Positions 17,789 through 25,137 of a DNA stretch of 39,119 nucleotides are shown here, piece by piece. Under the pieces are notes generated by a model that saw only the letters and a list, made by a program, of their open reading frames with translations, was not told where the DNA came from and searched no databases. How positions within the stretch are numbered: position 1 is the stretch's first letter; each line of letters begins with the position of its first letter. The position numbers were made by a program, and so were the translations under genes. The DNA is from Syntrophobacterales bacterium. GTDB taxonomy: Bacteria; Desulfobacterota; Desulfobaccia; Desulfobaccales; 0-14-0-80-60-11. The stretch lies in the NCBI GenBank assembly GCA_023229795.1, contig JALNYP010000035.1, positions 1 through 39,119 on the forward strand, in the 5' to 3' direction.

Positions 17789-18318
17789 TGTTTATGCAGA
17801 GGATTCTGAGAGCCCTGAAACGCGAATTGCTGGAACTCATTGCTCCGACATTGTTTTTCTTTGTGGCCTTTAATGTGATCATTTTTACCAAAAGACTTAT
17901 GCTGGAACAATATCACATTAATTTTTCCGGGCATCTCGCGGCCACTATCGGCGCGCTGATTGTGGGAAAGGTGGTCCTGATTGCGGATAACATTCGGTTT
18001 ATCAATAAGTACCCCGATAAACCTTTAATTTACAACATTGCCTGGAAAACCGTGATCTACGTTTTGGTCGCCCTGGCGGTCAGATCCCTGGAATACCTTC
18101 TGCCCCTCTGGTGGCAGTATCGGGACTTGAGGCTGGCTGCCGAGCATCTCTGGGATGAAACCATCTGGGCGCATTTCTGGGTAGTGCAAATCTGGCTAGT
18201 GTGCCTGTTTTTTGTCTATGTCTCCTTCCGGGAACTGGCCCGGGCTCTCGGCGAACCGCAATTTTTCAAGATGTTCCTGGGCATTCAGAGAGCTACGAAT
18301 GATACTCGGCCTGAATAA
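17788..18318 (+). CDS. Unknown four-helix membrane protein
   Basis: The protein has 176 residues from the GTG at 17788, which shares one base with the MoeA stop. ATG 17794 is the alternative. GGGAG lies 5 bases before the GTG. Hydrophobic segments are seen around residues 17-37 (APTLFFFVAFNVIIFTK), 48-70, 84-104 (VIYVLVALAVRSLEYLLPLWW) and 127-147 (FWVVQIWLVCLFFVYVSF). I do not recognise the family. The one-base overlap suggests translational coupling to moeA, but the sequence gives no sign of a role in molybdenum uptake. Confidence 0.7.
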   Translation: MFMQRILRALKRELLELIAPTLFFFVAFNVIIFTKRLMLEQYHINFSGHLAATIGALIVGKVVLIADNIRFINKYPDKPLIYNIAWKTVIYVLVALAVRSLEYLLPLWWQYRDLRLAAEHLWDETIWAHFWVVQIWLVCLFFVYVSFRELARALGEPQFFKMFLGIQRATNDTRPE

Positions 18319-18339
18319 TACGGCATTGTCCAGACCCTG

Positions 18340-19539
18340 ATGATAAAAAAAATCCTGGTATTTTCCTGCCTCCTTTGGTTATCCCTCTGCCTGGCCCCTC
18401 AGCTCACTTATGCGGCGGCTAAGCCGGTCACCATTTATCTCTTTTGGACCGAGGGCTGCCCGCATTGCGCCCAGGAGAAAGAGTTTCTGGCGGAGCTGCA
18501 ACGTGCCGATCCGGATCTTAAGGTCGTCCTCCTGGAGGTCTTTGCCGACCGGAACAACCTGGAATTAATGCAGAAAGTCGGGAGGCTGCTGAACGCCGAT
18601 GTCTCCGGGGTGCCCTTTACCGTCATCGGGGAGCGCTATATCATCGGCTGGCAGGATGCCTTAACCACCGGCCGCCTGATCGAAAGCGTCATCCAGGAAG
18701 CGCGCCGCCGGGAGGTCCCCGACGTGGTGGGCCGACTCTCTCCCGGGCAGGCCCCGGGCCTGACTCCCGCCCCGGAGCAACAGTTCATCCCCGACACCGT
18801 GACCCTGCCCCTTATCGGGCCGATCAACCTCAAGTACCTCTCCCTGGGGGCTGTCACCATTTTGATCGGCGCTCTGGACGGCTTCAATCCCTGCGCCATG
18901 TGGGTGCTGATCTTCCTCATCAACCTGCTGCTGGGCATGGAAGACCGGAAGAAAATGTGGATTCTGGGCAGCGCTTTTATCATCGCCTCGGGGGCCGTTT
19001 ACTTCCTGTTCATGACCGCCTGGCTCAATATTCTGGTTTTTTTAGGATTTATCTTCTGGGTCAGGATTATTATCGGCCTGGTGGCCCTGTTTGCCGGGGG
19101 CTATAATCTGAAAGAATATTGGACCGACACTGCCGGCGTCTGCAAGCTGAGCCAGGGAGCCCGCCGCCAGCGGACCATGGCGCGGGTCAAGGAGGTGATC
19201 TCGGCCCGCAAATTCTGGCTGGCCCTGGGCGGCATCATCCTCCTGGCCTTCCTGGTCAATCTGGTGGAGGTGATCTGCTCCGCCGGCTTTCCGGTGGTCT
19301 ATCTCCAGATTCTGAGTCTGACGCCCATGCCGTTCTGGCATTATTATCTCTATATCCTGCTCTATATCTTCATTTTCATGCTCGATGACATCTTCATCTT
19401 CGCCGCGGCCATGGTCACCCTGCAGATGATGGGCGTCACCGGCGGCTACAAACGCTTCACCAATCTCATCGGCGGCGTCCTGATGCTGATTATCGGGGTC
19501 TTGCTCATCGTCAAACCCGGCTGGCTGATGTTTGGCTGA
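18340..19539 (+). CDS. Thioredoxin-like domain fused to a DsbD/CcdA-type membrane domain
   Basis: This 399-residue protein begins with a signal peptide or first helix (about 1-25, ending YAAA). A glutaredoxin/thioredoxin-like domain with FWTEGCPHCAQEKEF follows, cysteines at 40 and 43, and VSGVPFTVIG carries the expected cis-proline. From about residue 160 come six or more membrane helices of the DsbD/CcdA kind, with conserved cysteines in FNPCAMWVL (185) and EVICSAGFPVVY (313). It probably moves reducing electrons across the inner membrane and delivers them to periplasmic disulfides. The start is ATG 18340, 21 bases after the previous stop, with no clear ribosome site, which fits co-translation. 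Confidence 0.82.
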   Translation: MIKKILVFSCLLWLSLCLAPQLTYAAAKPVTIYLFWTEGCPHCAQEKEFLAELQRADPDLKVVLLEVFADRNNLELMQKVGRLLNADVSGVPFTVIGERYIIGWQDALTTGRLIESVIQEARRREVPDVVGRLSPGQAPGLTPAPEQQFIPDTVTLPLIGPINLKYLSLGAVTILIGALDGFNPCAMWVLIFLINLLLGMEDRKKMWILGSAFIIASGAVYFLFMTAWLNILVFLGFIFWVRIIIGLVALFAGGYNLKEYWTDTAGVCKLSQGARRQRTMARVKEVISARKFWLALGGIILLAFLVNLVEVICSAGFPVVYLQILSLTPMPFWHYYLYILLYIFIFMLDDIFIFAAAMVTLQMMGVTGGYKRFTNLIGGVLMLIIGVLLIVKPGWLMFG

Positions 19540-19658
19540 ACGAGCTTCAATATTTAGCTGCTCATCCGGGTGGCATTTTAAGACCGGCGCACCTATGTTA
19601 AGAGAATCAATACTCGGCGATAACTCTCACTAAAGCTTTGTCCAAAGGAGGATTTTCC

Positions 19659-20231
19659 ATGGAGTTGAAGGGTTCGCAAACCGAAAAAAACCTGCTCATC
19701 GCCTTTGCCGGCGAATCCCAGGCTCGGAACCGCTACACCTTCTATGCCGGAGAGGCCAAGAAGGCCGGCTACGAATACATTGCCGCCATTTTTCTGGAAA
19801 CCGCGGAAAACGAGAAGGAGCACGCCAAGGTCTTCTTCAAGTACCTGGGGGAAGGCGCCACCGAGATCGTGGCCGGGTATCCCTTTCACCTGGGGGATAC
19901 CTTGAGCAACCTGCTGGCCGCGGCCGAAGGCGAGAATTACGAATGGACCACCATGTACCAGAATTTTGCGGACGTGGCCGCGCAGGAAGGCTTCAAGGAG
20001 ATCGCCACTTCCTTCCGGGAGATCGCCAAGGTGGAGCACTTTCATGAGGCCCGTTACCGGGCTCTGGCGGAGCACGCCAAGAACGGCACCATGTTCCACC
20101 GCGACGAGCCCGTCACCTGGCACTGCCGCAACTGCGGCTATCTCGCCACGGGCAAGGACGCCCCGGAGACCTGCCCTTCCTGCAAGCATCCCCAGGCCTA
20201 TTACGAGCCCCTGGCGGAGAATTACAAGTAG
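19659..20231 (+). CDS. rbr: Rubrerythrin
   Basis: This 190-residue cytoplasmic diiron protein reduces hydrogen peroxide in anaerobes. The N-terminal four-helix domain holds the expected Glu/His ligands (FAGESQARNRYTFYA, FLETAENEKEHAKVFF, REIAKVEHFHEARY). A C-terminal rubredoxin-like domain has CRNCGY and CPSCKH. The ATG at 19659 is chosen over 19638 because AAAGGAGGA lies 7 bases before it and the family N-terminus begins MELKGSQTE. It is a single-gene unit with a terminator. The upstream AT-rich stretch may hold a PerR-type site, but no good match is visible. Confidence 0.95.
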   Translation: MELKGSQTEKNLLIAFAGESQARNRYTFYAGEAKKAGYEYIAAIFLETAENEKEHAKVFFKYLGEGATEIVAGYPFHLGDTLSNLLAAAEGENYEWTTMYQNFADVAAQEGFKEIATSFREIAKVEHFHEARYRALAEHAKNGTMFHRDEPVTWHCRNCGYLATGKDAPETCPSCKHPQAYYEPLAENYK

Positions 20232-20250
20232 TGGCCCGGGCCATTTTTTT
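20232..20250 (+). terminator. Short rho-independent terminator of rubrerythrin
   Basis: TGGCCCGGGCCA is a perfect palindrome directly after the stop codon and is followed by seven T in all. The stem is short (5 pairs) but all strong. Confidence 0.7.
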
Positions 20251-20332
20251 ATCGACATTTGACGGGAATTTTTCCAAAATCTCCCCAGGCGGCCTCACGG
20301 CGCCAAGCGAAACCTGAAGAAGAGGAAAACCG

Positions 20333-20929
20333 ATGCACCGGTTGGCCGGCCTGATAATCTTAGCCTATCTCTTGGGCTCCATCCCCGCGGGGCTGCTGGT
20401 AGCCCGGCTGCTGGGCGGGCCGGACCCCCGGGGCCAGGGCAGCGGCAACCTGGGCGCGGCTAATGTCTTCCGCCAGTTGGGCCGCAAGGGCGGGGCCCTC
20501 ACCCTGTTGGGGGATATGGCCAAAGGGGCCCTGCCCGTGGCCCTGGCCCTGGCCTGGCTGACCCCCCTGGGGGCCTGGCAGGAGACCGGTGTGGCCCTGG
20601 TGGGGGCCGCCGCGGTCCTCGGCCATGTCTTTCCCGTGTATCTGGGGTTTAAAGGCGGCAAAGCGGTGGCCACCACCTTCGGCGTCGTGGCGGTGCTGGC
20701 CCCCTGGGCCGCGCTGAACCTGGCCGCCGTCTATCTCCTGGCCCTGTCCCAGACCCGGATCTTCTCCATCAGCGCCCTGATCTGCGCCTGGCTGCTGCCG
20801 GTGGCGGTGGGGCTGTTTGCCGATTCCAAGGCCTATCTGCTCCTGGCCGGAGCCCTCTCGGGCCTCATCCTGGTCTGTCACCGGGACAACCTGGAACGTT
20901 TTTTTAAGGGAGAAGAGCCGCGCCTGTAG
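20333..20929 (+). CDS. plsY: Acyl-phosphate:glycerol-3-phosphate acyltransferase PlsY
   Basis: This 198-residue integral membrane enzyme transfers the acyl group from acyl phosphate to glycerol 3-phosphate, the first step of phospholipid synthesis in most bacteria. The PlsY motifs are clear: YLLGSIPAGLLVARL at the N-terminus, GSGNLGAANVFRQLGRKGG near residue 35, GDMAKGALPV, and GHVFPVYLGFKGGKAVATTFG near residue 98. About five membrane helices fit the family. The ribosome site is AGAGGA, 7 bases before the ATG. It has its own short leader after the rubrerythrin terminator. Confidence 0.95.
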   Translation: MHRLAGLIILAYLLGSIPAGLLVARLLGGPDPRGQGSGNLGAANVFRQLGRKGGALTLLGDMAKGALPVALALAWLTPLGAWQETGVALVGAAAVLGHVFPVYLGFKGGKAVATTFGVVAVLAPWAALNLAAVYLLALSQTRIFSISALICAWLLPVAVGLFADSKAYLLLAGALSGLILVCHRDNLERFFKGEEPRL

Positions 20930-20977
20930 CCGGCCGGACCGCGGCCGCCAGCAACTCATACTTAATGGAGAAGGAAC

Positions 20978-21634
20978 ATGCTGATTAAGGATTGGATGAC
21001 GAAAGACCCGGTCACCATCACGGAAGACACCTCGATGATCAAGGCCATACATATCATGAAGGAGCGCCGTTTCCGGCGGATTCCGGTGGTGAGCGACGGC
21101 AAGCTGGTGGGTATGGTGACCGACCGGGACCTGAAGGAGGCCTCTCCCTCCAAGGCCACCACCCTGGACGTCCATGAGCTCTACTACCTCCTGGCCGAAC
21201 TCCAGGTCAAGGAGATCATGAGCCGCAATCCCATCAGCGTCGGCGAACGCGACACGGTGGAACACGCGGCCCAGGTCATGCTGGAACACACCATTTCGGG
21301 CCTGCCGGTGGTAGATGAGGCAGGTAAAGTGGTGGGGATCATTACCCAATCCGATGTCTTCCGGGCCTTCATGCACATCACCGGCGTCCTCCAGGGCGGC
21401 GTGCAGTTCGCCCTGCGCCTGGAAGACCGCCCCGGCCTTATCAAGGAGGTGGTGGACCTCCTGCGGGCTCGGGGCGCCCGTTTCGTCAGCCTGCTGTCCT
21501 CCTATACCGCCGCCCACGAAGGCTTCCGGGACGTCTATATCCGGGTCAAGAACCTGACCCCGGAGGCGGCGGCTGCGGTTCAGGCCGAATTGGCAGGCCG
21601 GTTCCAGGTGCTCTACGTCCTCCAGGAAGGTTGA
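20978..21634 (+). CDS. CBS-CBS-ACT domain protein (AcuB-like)
   Basis: This 218-residue cytoplasmic protein holds two CBS motifs, starting with the DWMTKDPVTI and EIMSRNPISV segments (about 1-60 and 72-130), and an ACT-like domain from about 143 (FALRLEDRPGLIKEVVDLLR). CBS pairs bind adenosine nucleotides and ACT domains bind amino acids or similar ligands, so this is probably a small ligand-sensing regulator. AcuB of Bacillus has the same order, but no acu genes are nearby. GAAGGA lies 5 bases before the ATG. Confidence 0.88.
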   Translation: MLIKDWMTKDPVTITEDTSMIKAIHIMKERRFRRIPVVSDGKLVGMVTDRDLKEASPSKATTLDVHELYYLLAELQVKEIMSRNPISVGERDTVEHAAQVMLEHTISGLPVVDEAGKVVGIITQSDVFRAFMHITGVLQGGVQFALRLEDRPGLIKEVVDLLRARGARFVSLLSSYTAAHEGFRDVYIRVKNLTPEAAAAVQAELAGRFQVLYVLQEG

Positions 21635-21655
21635 TCGGGTTTAGCGGTCAGTTAT

Positions 21656-21695
21656 GCCTCTCAGCCCTTTCCCCCCATGGGGGAGGGGGCTGAGG
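21656..21695. repeat. C-rich/G-rich palindromic intergenic repeat, copy C
   Basis: CTCAGCCCTTTCCCCCCATG is followed by a GGGGGAGGGGGCTGAG arm, forming a long hairpin. It may end transcription of the CBS-ACT gene. The remainder of the 261-base gap is AT-rich with no other feature. Confidence 0.5.
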
Positions 21696-21895
21696 TGAGA
21701 GACGCAAGCCATCAACTCCGTTATTATCCCTCCGCTTAACTCGCCGCGCCAACTGCTGCCACTCCTGCCTGCACACGGGTAACTGGAAGCAATGCTGGAA
21801 ATAAAAATTAAAACCATTCCCCAAATATGCTATTATTAAACCAGCGACTGCTCACGGACGAGCGCTATTACTCTCACGACTGAGATGGTGATGAT

Positions 21896-22078
21896 ATGCC
21901 TCGGACCTGCCCAGATTGCCACAAGACCTTCGAAAGAATCCAACGTAAGGCCTGGATGCGTTGCATCCCTAGCAGCAAGCTTTACCTGTGCTGGCAGTGC
22001 GGTTATTCCTTTCTGCTGATCTTCAACCGCTGGCTGTTCAAGCTCGGCTACCAGCACTTTAGGCCCGGCACTCTCTGA
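21896..22078 (+). CDS. Small zinc-ribbon-like protein
   Basis: A 60-residue protein with two cysteine pairs, CPDC at residues 5-8 and CWQC near residues 32-35, spaced as in a zinc ribbon. The second half is aromatic and hydrophobic (YSFLLIFNRWLFKLGY). I recognise no named family. The coding case rests on the paired cysteines and Pro/Arg/Lys pattern; the ribosome site is weak, so it is less certain than its neighbours. Confidence 0.5.
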   Translation: MPRTCPDCHKTFERIQRKAWMRCIPSSKLYLCWQCGYSFLLIFNRWLFKLGYQHFRPGTL

Positions 22079-22272
22079 AGGTAAATTCCTCCAAATCCTC
22101 CATTAGGCCGCACCTTCTCATTCGCCTCGGCTCGACTTGATAACTGCTTGCGAGGCAGCCGCAGGCTTTAGCCGGCACCCCCAGGCGTCCTTGAACTTGT
22201 GCGCCGGGGCCGGATGGGTTACAAAAAAGCCACCAAACCCCGACGTCCATCGAGCCTAAGAAAAGAGCCACC

Positions 22273-23160
22273 ATGCGACCCATGGCCATCCGTCCCGAAT
22301 GTTTCGCCTGTCTGGAGCGCCTCATCGAGCTCACCGTGGAGTTGGCCAGCCAGGACCCGGAAGTGCGCCATCAGGCCCACCAGGCCGCCCGCCGCCGTCT
22401 CGACCGGGAGTTCGGCCTGGAGGCCATTCCCGCGGCCATCGCCACCCGGTTTCACCTCGACATCCAGCAGATCTCCGGCAACCCCGACCCCTTTTTGCCC
22501 CGGAAAACCGCGGAGACCGCCTATCTGGCCGACATGCATCGGCGCCTGGCCCCCGCCTGCGAGGACGATCTGGATGGCCTCCTTAGGCTTGCGGCCCTGG
22601 GCAATGCCATCGATTTTTTCCGCGACCAGGCCGAAGTCACCCGGGAGATGCAAGGCGGCGTCGAGTTCGGGATTGCCGATATCGCCGCGTTTCAACGGGA
22701 ACTGGAGGCTCCACCTGGACTTCTCCTCTTTCTGGCCGACAACGCCGGCGAGCAGTTCTTCGACCAACCCCTGGTGGCCCACCTGCGCCGCCGGGGCTGG
22801 CGGGTGCTGTACGTCATCAAAGGCGGGGCCATCCAGAACGATATCACCCGGGCGGATCTGGCGGCCTCAGGTCTGCAGGAGGCCCTGGAACCGCTGGCGG
22901 ACACCGGCGCGGCCACCGTGGGGTTACACCTGGCCGGGGCCGACCCTGCCTTTCAGGAACTCTACGCGGCCGCCGGGCTGATCGTGGCCAAAGGCATGGG
23001 CCATTTCGAAACCATGAGCCACTTACGAGATCCCCGGCTCTGGTTTCTGCTCCAGGCCAAGTGCAGGCCGGTGGCTCAAGCCCTGGGAGTGGACCGGAAC
23101 TCCTTCGTCTTCGCCCGGAGCCCGGGCCGGTCCCCTGGCGCCGGGGATCAGGATGATTAA
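22273..23160 (+). CDS. DUF89 family (damage-control phosphatase-like) protein
   Basis: This 295-residue protein has the layout of the small prokaryotic DUF89 proteins. An N-terminal cysteine-containing motif IRPECFACLERL precedes a helical part with NPDPFLPRKTAE. The central segment LLFLADNAGEQFFDQPLVAHL matches the DUF89 metal-binding Asp-Asn motif, and VLYVIKGGAIQNDITRAD and VAKGMGHFETM follow. Members of DUF89 are metal-dependent phosphatases that remove damaged phosphometabolites. The substrate of this one is unknown. ATG 22273 or ATG 22282 could be the start; the ribosome site is weak for both. Confidence 0.85.
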   Translation: MRPMAIRPECFACLERLIELTVELASQDPEVRHQAHQAARRRLDREFGLEAIPAAIATRFHLDIQQISGNPDPFLPRKTAETAYLADMHRRLAPACEDDLDGLLRLAALGNAIDFFRDQAEVTREMQGGVEFGIADIAAFQRELEAPPGLLLFLADNAGEQFFDQPLVAHLRRRGWRVLYVIKGGAIQNDITRADLAASGLQEALEPLADTGAATVGLHLAGADPAFQELYAAAGLIVAKGMGHFETMSHLRDPRLWFLLQAKCRPVAQALGVDRNSFVFARSPGRSPGAGDQDD

Positions 23161-23232
23161 CATATCTAAAAGCCGTAAAACCTGGCTGGCAGGTCTGCGG
23201 CCGGCCCTGAAAAACCGATAAGGAGAACCCTG

Positions 23233-23436
23233 ATGCCCGAAATAACCGTGAAGGGAATGAGCTGCGCCCATTGCGTCGCGGCCATGACCAAGGCCATGGC
23301 CAGCTTGCCGGGAGTGAGCAACGTTACCGTGGATCTGGCCAGCGGCCGGGTGAGCTATGACAGCGCCGCTCCTGTCCCCCCGGCGGATTTGGCCCGGGTG
23401 GTAAAAGCCGCGGGGTTTGAGCTGGCCGCGGGCTAG
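23233..23436 (+). CDS. Heavy-metal-associated domain protein (CopZ-like)
   Basis: A 67-residue single HMA domain with the metal-binding GMSCAHC motif at residues 8-14 and the usual ferredoxin-like pattern after it (SLPGVSNVTVDLASGRVSYD, then VVKAAGFELA). It probably carries Cu(I) or another soft metal in the cytoplasm. AAGGAG lies 8 bases before the ATG. No metal ATPase is in the window. It starts 72 bases after the DUF89 gene on the same strand. Confidence 0.93.
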   Translation: MPEITVKGMSCAHCVAAMTKAMASLPGVSNVTVDLASGRVSYDSAAPVPPADLARVVKAAGFELAAG

Positions 23437-23550
23437 GGTCGCCTTCCCTGAGCTAACTGGCGACCACGGGTGCGAAGTGCAGGCCGCGGGGTGGTTCAGG
23501 TTGGGGGGAGTTCAGGAGGAGCAGGCAGGAGTTTAGCAGGCGCCACCCAT

Positions 23551-23568
23551 CGCAGGCTTCAGCCTGCG
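23551..23568. repeat. 8-pair perfect hairpin CGCAGGCT/AGCCTGCG
   Basis: The arms are separated by only TC. It sits between convergent genes, directly before the GCACAGGC-type hairpin. Confidence 0.6.
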
Positions 23569-23570
23569 TC

Positions 23571-23596
23571 TGCACAGGCGAGACGCCTGTGCTACC
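23571..23596. repeat. GCACAGGC-type hairpin repeat, copy 2
   Basis: GCACAGGCG pairs perfectly with CGCCTGTGC (23572-23592, 3-base loop) and is followed by TACC. Together with the hairpin at 23551 it could stop transcription from both sides. Confidence 0.65.
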
Positions 23597-23630
23597 AGGG
23601 GATGGTGAATTGAGACAAGCTGAAGTTACG

Positions 23631-24065
23631 TCAGGGCTGGGCTAGCCGGTCTTCCACGCGTAATTCCAGGACGATGCGCCCCCAGCCGCCGCATTCCAGG
23701 CCCACGTCAAAACAACCGGCCCGCTTAAACCTGATCTGATTGGGATCCAGGCCGGCATAGAGCATTTCGTTGGCCGTGAACACCATCATCAGCGCGGCAT
23801 TCAAGGCGTAGCCGCAGACTTTCTTAGGGCAGAGATCGGTCAACAGGTTGCCCGCGCCGTCAAAAGAGAACCGGTCGCCGACTTTATGGCGACTGTTGCA
23901 GCCGTGGGATTCGACCACTTCGAGGATGATGATCTTGTCCCGCAGCACCGCGCTGTGGGACAGCACCTCGGCATTGCGCGGATCGGCCTTGAATTTGAGC
24001 ATCTCCGCATCACTGTAGCCCAAATGGCGTTGGACTATTTTCCACATCCGCGCATCAACTGTCAT
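23631..24065 (-). CDS. TIGR04076-like small protein
   Basis: This 144-residue cytoplasmic protein shows SHGCNSRHKVGDRFSF, LCPKKVCGYALNAAL and a C-terminal VLELRVEDRL strand. The pattern resembles the TIGR04076 family (Cys near His-Lys-x-Gly-Asp, then a CP motif). Four further cysteines suggest a metal site. The reaction is unknown. The ATG at 24065 is chosen because GGAGGT lies 6 bases before it, whereas the ATG at 24071 would touch that site. It converges with the HMA gene. Confidence 0.62.
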   Translation of the reverse strand: MTVDARMWKIVQRHLGYSDAEMLKFKADPRNAEVLSHSAVLRDKIIILEVVESHGCNSRHKVGDRFSFDGAGNLLTDLCPKKVCGYALNAALMMVFTANEMLYAGLDPNQIRFKRAGCFDVGLECGGWGRIVLELRVEDRLAQP

Positions 24066-24071
24066 GGGCAT

Positions 24072-24513
24072 ACCTCCGGTCAGGCCGCGAGCGGCTTCGG
24101 TCTTGCAAAAACCTGCCTCTGCAAGTCTGCAGGATATGGTATGAGAAGCAACTCCTGCAAGTAATTATCCTCCTTGGGAAAATTTTTTCTGTTTCGTCCC
24201 TCCTCCCCTTAAAGGTGGATCACTATCGCCGGGGTGAAACAGGCCTTCTACCCGGGGTGAGGTTTTCAGCACAGCCTGGAAAGGCTGTGCCACCCGATAT
24301 AAGAACTTGTGGATATTAAGAGGGATGAGGAGATAAAAGGAGAGACTTTTGACAACCGGCCTAACTCGGCGGGACTAACGGCGGGGAATTTTCTGAGAAA
24401 GTCGCGGGCTCCCTTGCCGGGGCGGGGTTTAATCCTTATTTTAAGAACATAGCCCTGTTCCGGGCCGGGGCGGCAGTGGCCGCCGTCCAATACCTTCCTA
24501 AGGAGTGATGGTC
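24072..24513. other. Gene-free region with repeats
   Basis: Besides the hairpin at 24268-24294, the block CCGGGGTGA occurs twice within about 40 bases (near 24228 and 24251). A TTGACA near 24355 could be a -35 element for the 83-residue gene, but no matching -10 is clear. I see no gene here. Confidence 0.5.
24268..24294. repeat. GCACAGGC-type hairpin repeat, copy 3
   Basis: GCACAGCCT pairs perfectly with AGGCTGTGC around GGAA and is followed by CACCC. It has the same design as the copies at 5774 and 23571. Confidence 0.65.
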
Positions 24514-24765
24514 ATGGTGCATACGATCGAGGAAATGAAGGCCAAGATTCACGAGATGTATCCGAAGCTCGACAAGCACGGGGTGCATTCTACCCTTACT
24601 TACGACAAGGGCAAAAAGACCTACGTCCTGGAGTTGAAGAAAGGCGTGCATCATCTATCTACCTTCATTGATAAGGTGGATGCGGACAAGTGCATGGACG
24701 GGAAGGAATGCGTGCACCTGGGGGTGCAGATCGGGCAATTTCTGGAAAACTTCAAGAATGTGTGA
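24514..24765 (+). CDS. Unknown 83-residue His/Cys-containing protein
   Basis: I do not recognise this protein. It is a small alpha/beta-looking, Lys-rich sequence starting MVHTIEEMKAKIHEMYPKLD, with a strand pattern THSTLTYD-like in the middle (VHSTLTYDKGKKTYVLEL). A C-terminal part has DKCMDGKECVHLG, two cysteines and a histidine that could bind metal. AAGGAG lies 8 bases before the ATG at 24514, which decides between three nearby starts (24505, 24508, 24514). It is a single-gene unit with a GC-rich hairpin about 60 bases after it. Confidence 0.7.
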   Translation: MVHTIEEMKAKIHEMYPKLDKHGVHSTLTYDKGKKTYVLELKKGVHHLSTFIDKVDADKCMDGKECVHLGVQIGQFLENFKNV

Positions 24766-24823
24766 TAAAAAGGTATAATTAACACTGATACGTTGATGGT
24801 GGTCGAAAAGATTTAGGGGCGGA

Positions 24824-24845
24824 GCGCCGGCGGGGGAGCCGGCGC
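24824..24845 (+). repeat. Strong GC hairpin after the 83-residue gene
   Basis: GCGCCGGC pairs perfectly with GCCGGCGC around a 6-base loop. No T tract follows, so termination is possible but not certain. Confidence 0.5.
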
Positions 24846-24990
24846 CCCCCTCATGAGAAACGGCGGGGCAAGGGGAGAGATGGGGGCGCCCCCGCGGGCC
24901 AGCCTTCTTGAACCTCCCGGAGCAAATTCATCCCGAGATTTATGGCGCTAAGGGCACGGCAGGCCGTGTTCCTGGACGGATTAAGGTATC

Positions 24991-25019
24991 TTTCGGGCCG
25001 GTCCGAATAGGTATATAAT
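24991..25019 (+). promoter_or_regulatory. Candidate promoter for PBP1A
   Basis: A perfect -10 hexamer TATAAT lies at 25014-25019 inside an otherwise GC-rich region. The -35 at 17-base spacing (TTTCGG) is poor. It is 119 bases before the start codon. Confidence 0.4.
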
Positions 25020-25137
25020 CGGATTGCAGTTTAGGCGCGGCGGGAGGCCTCCGACTCGGGCGGAGTGAGGCGCCGCGGCCAGAATTAACCTAGTGATCGC
25101 CCTTCGGTATCAGGCGAGGGCGTAGGCAAGGCAAGCC

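Larger units (their letters stand above)
24766..25137. other. Gene-free region before PBP1A
   Basis: This 372-base stretch holds a GC-rich hairpin at 24824-24845 and a candidate promoter at 24991-25019. The rest is GC-rich with no open frame that I would call a gene. Confidence 0.5.
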
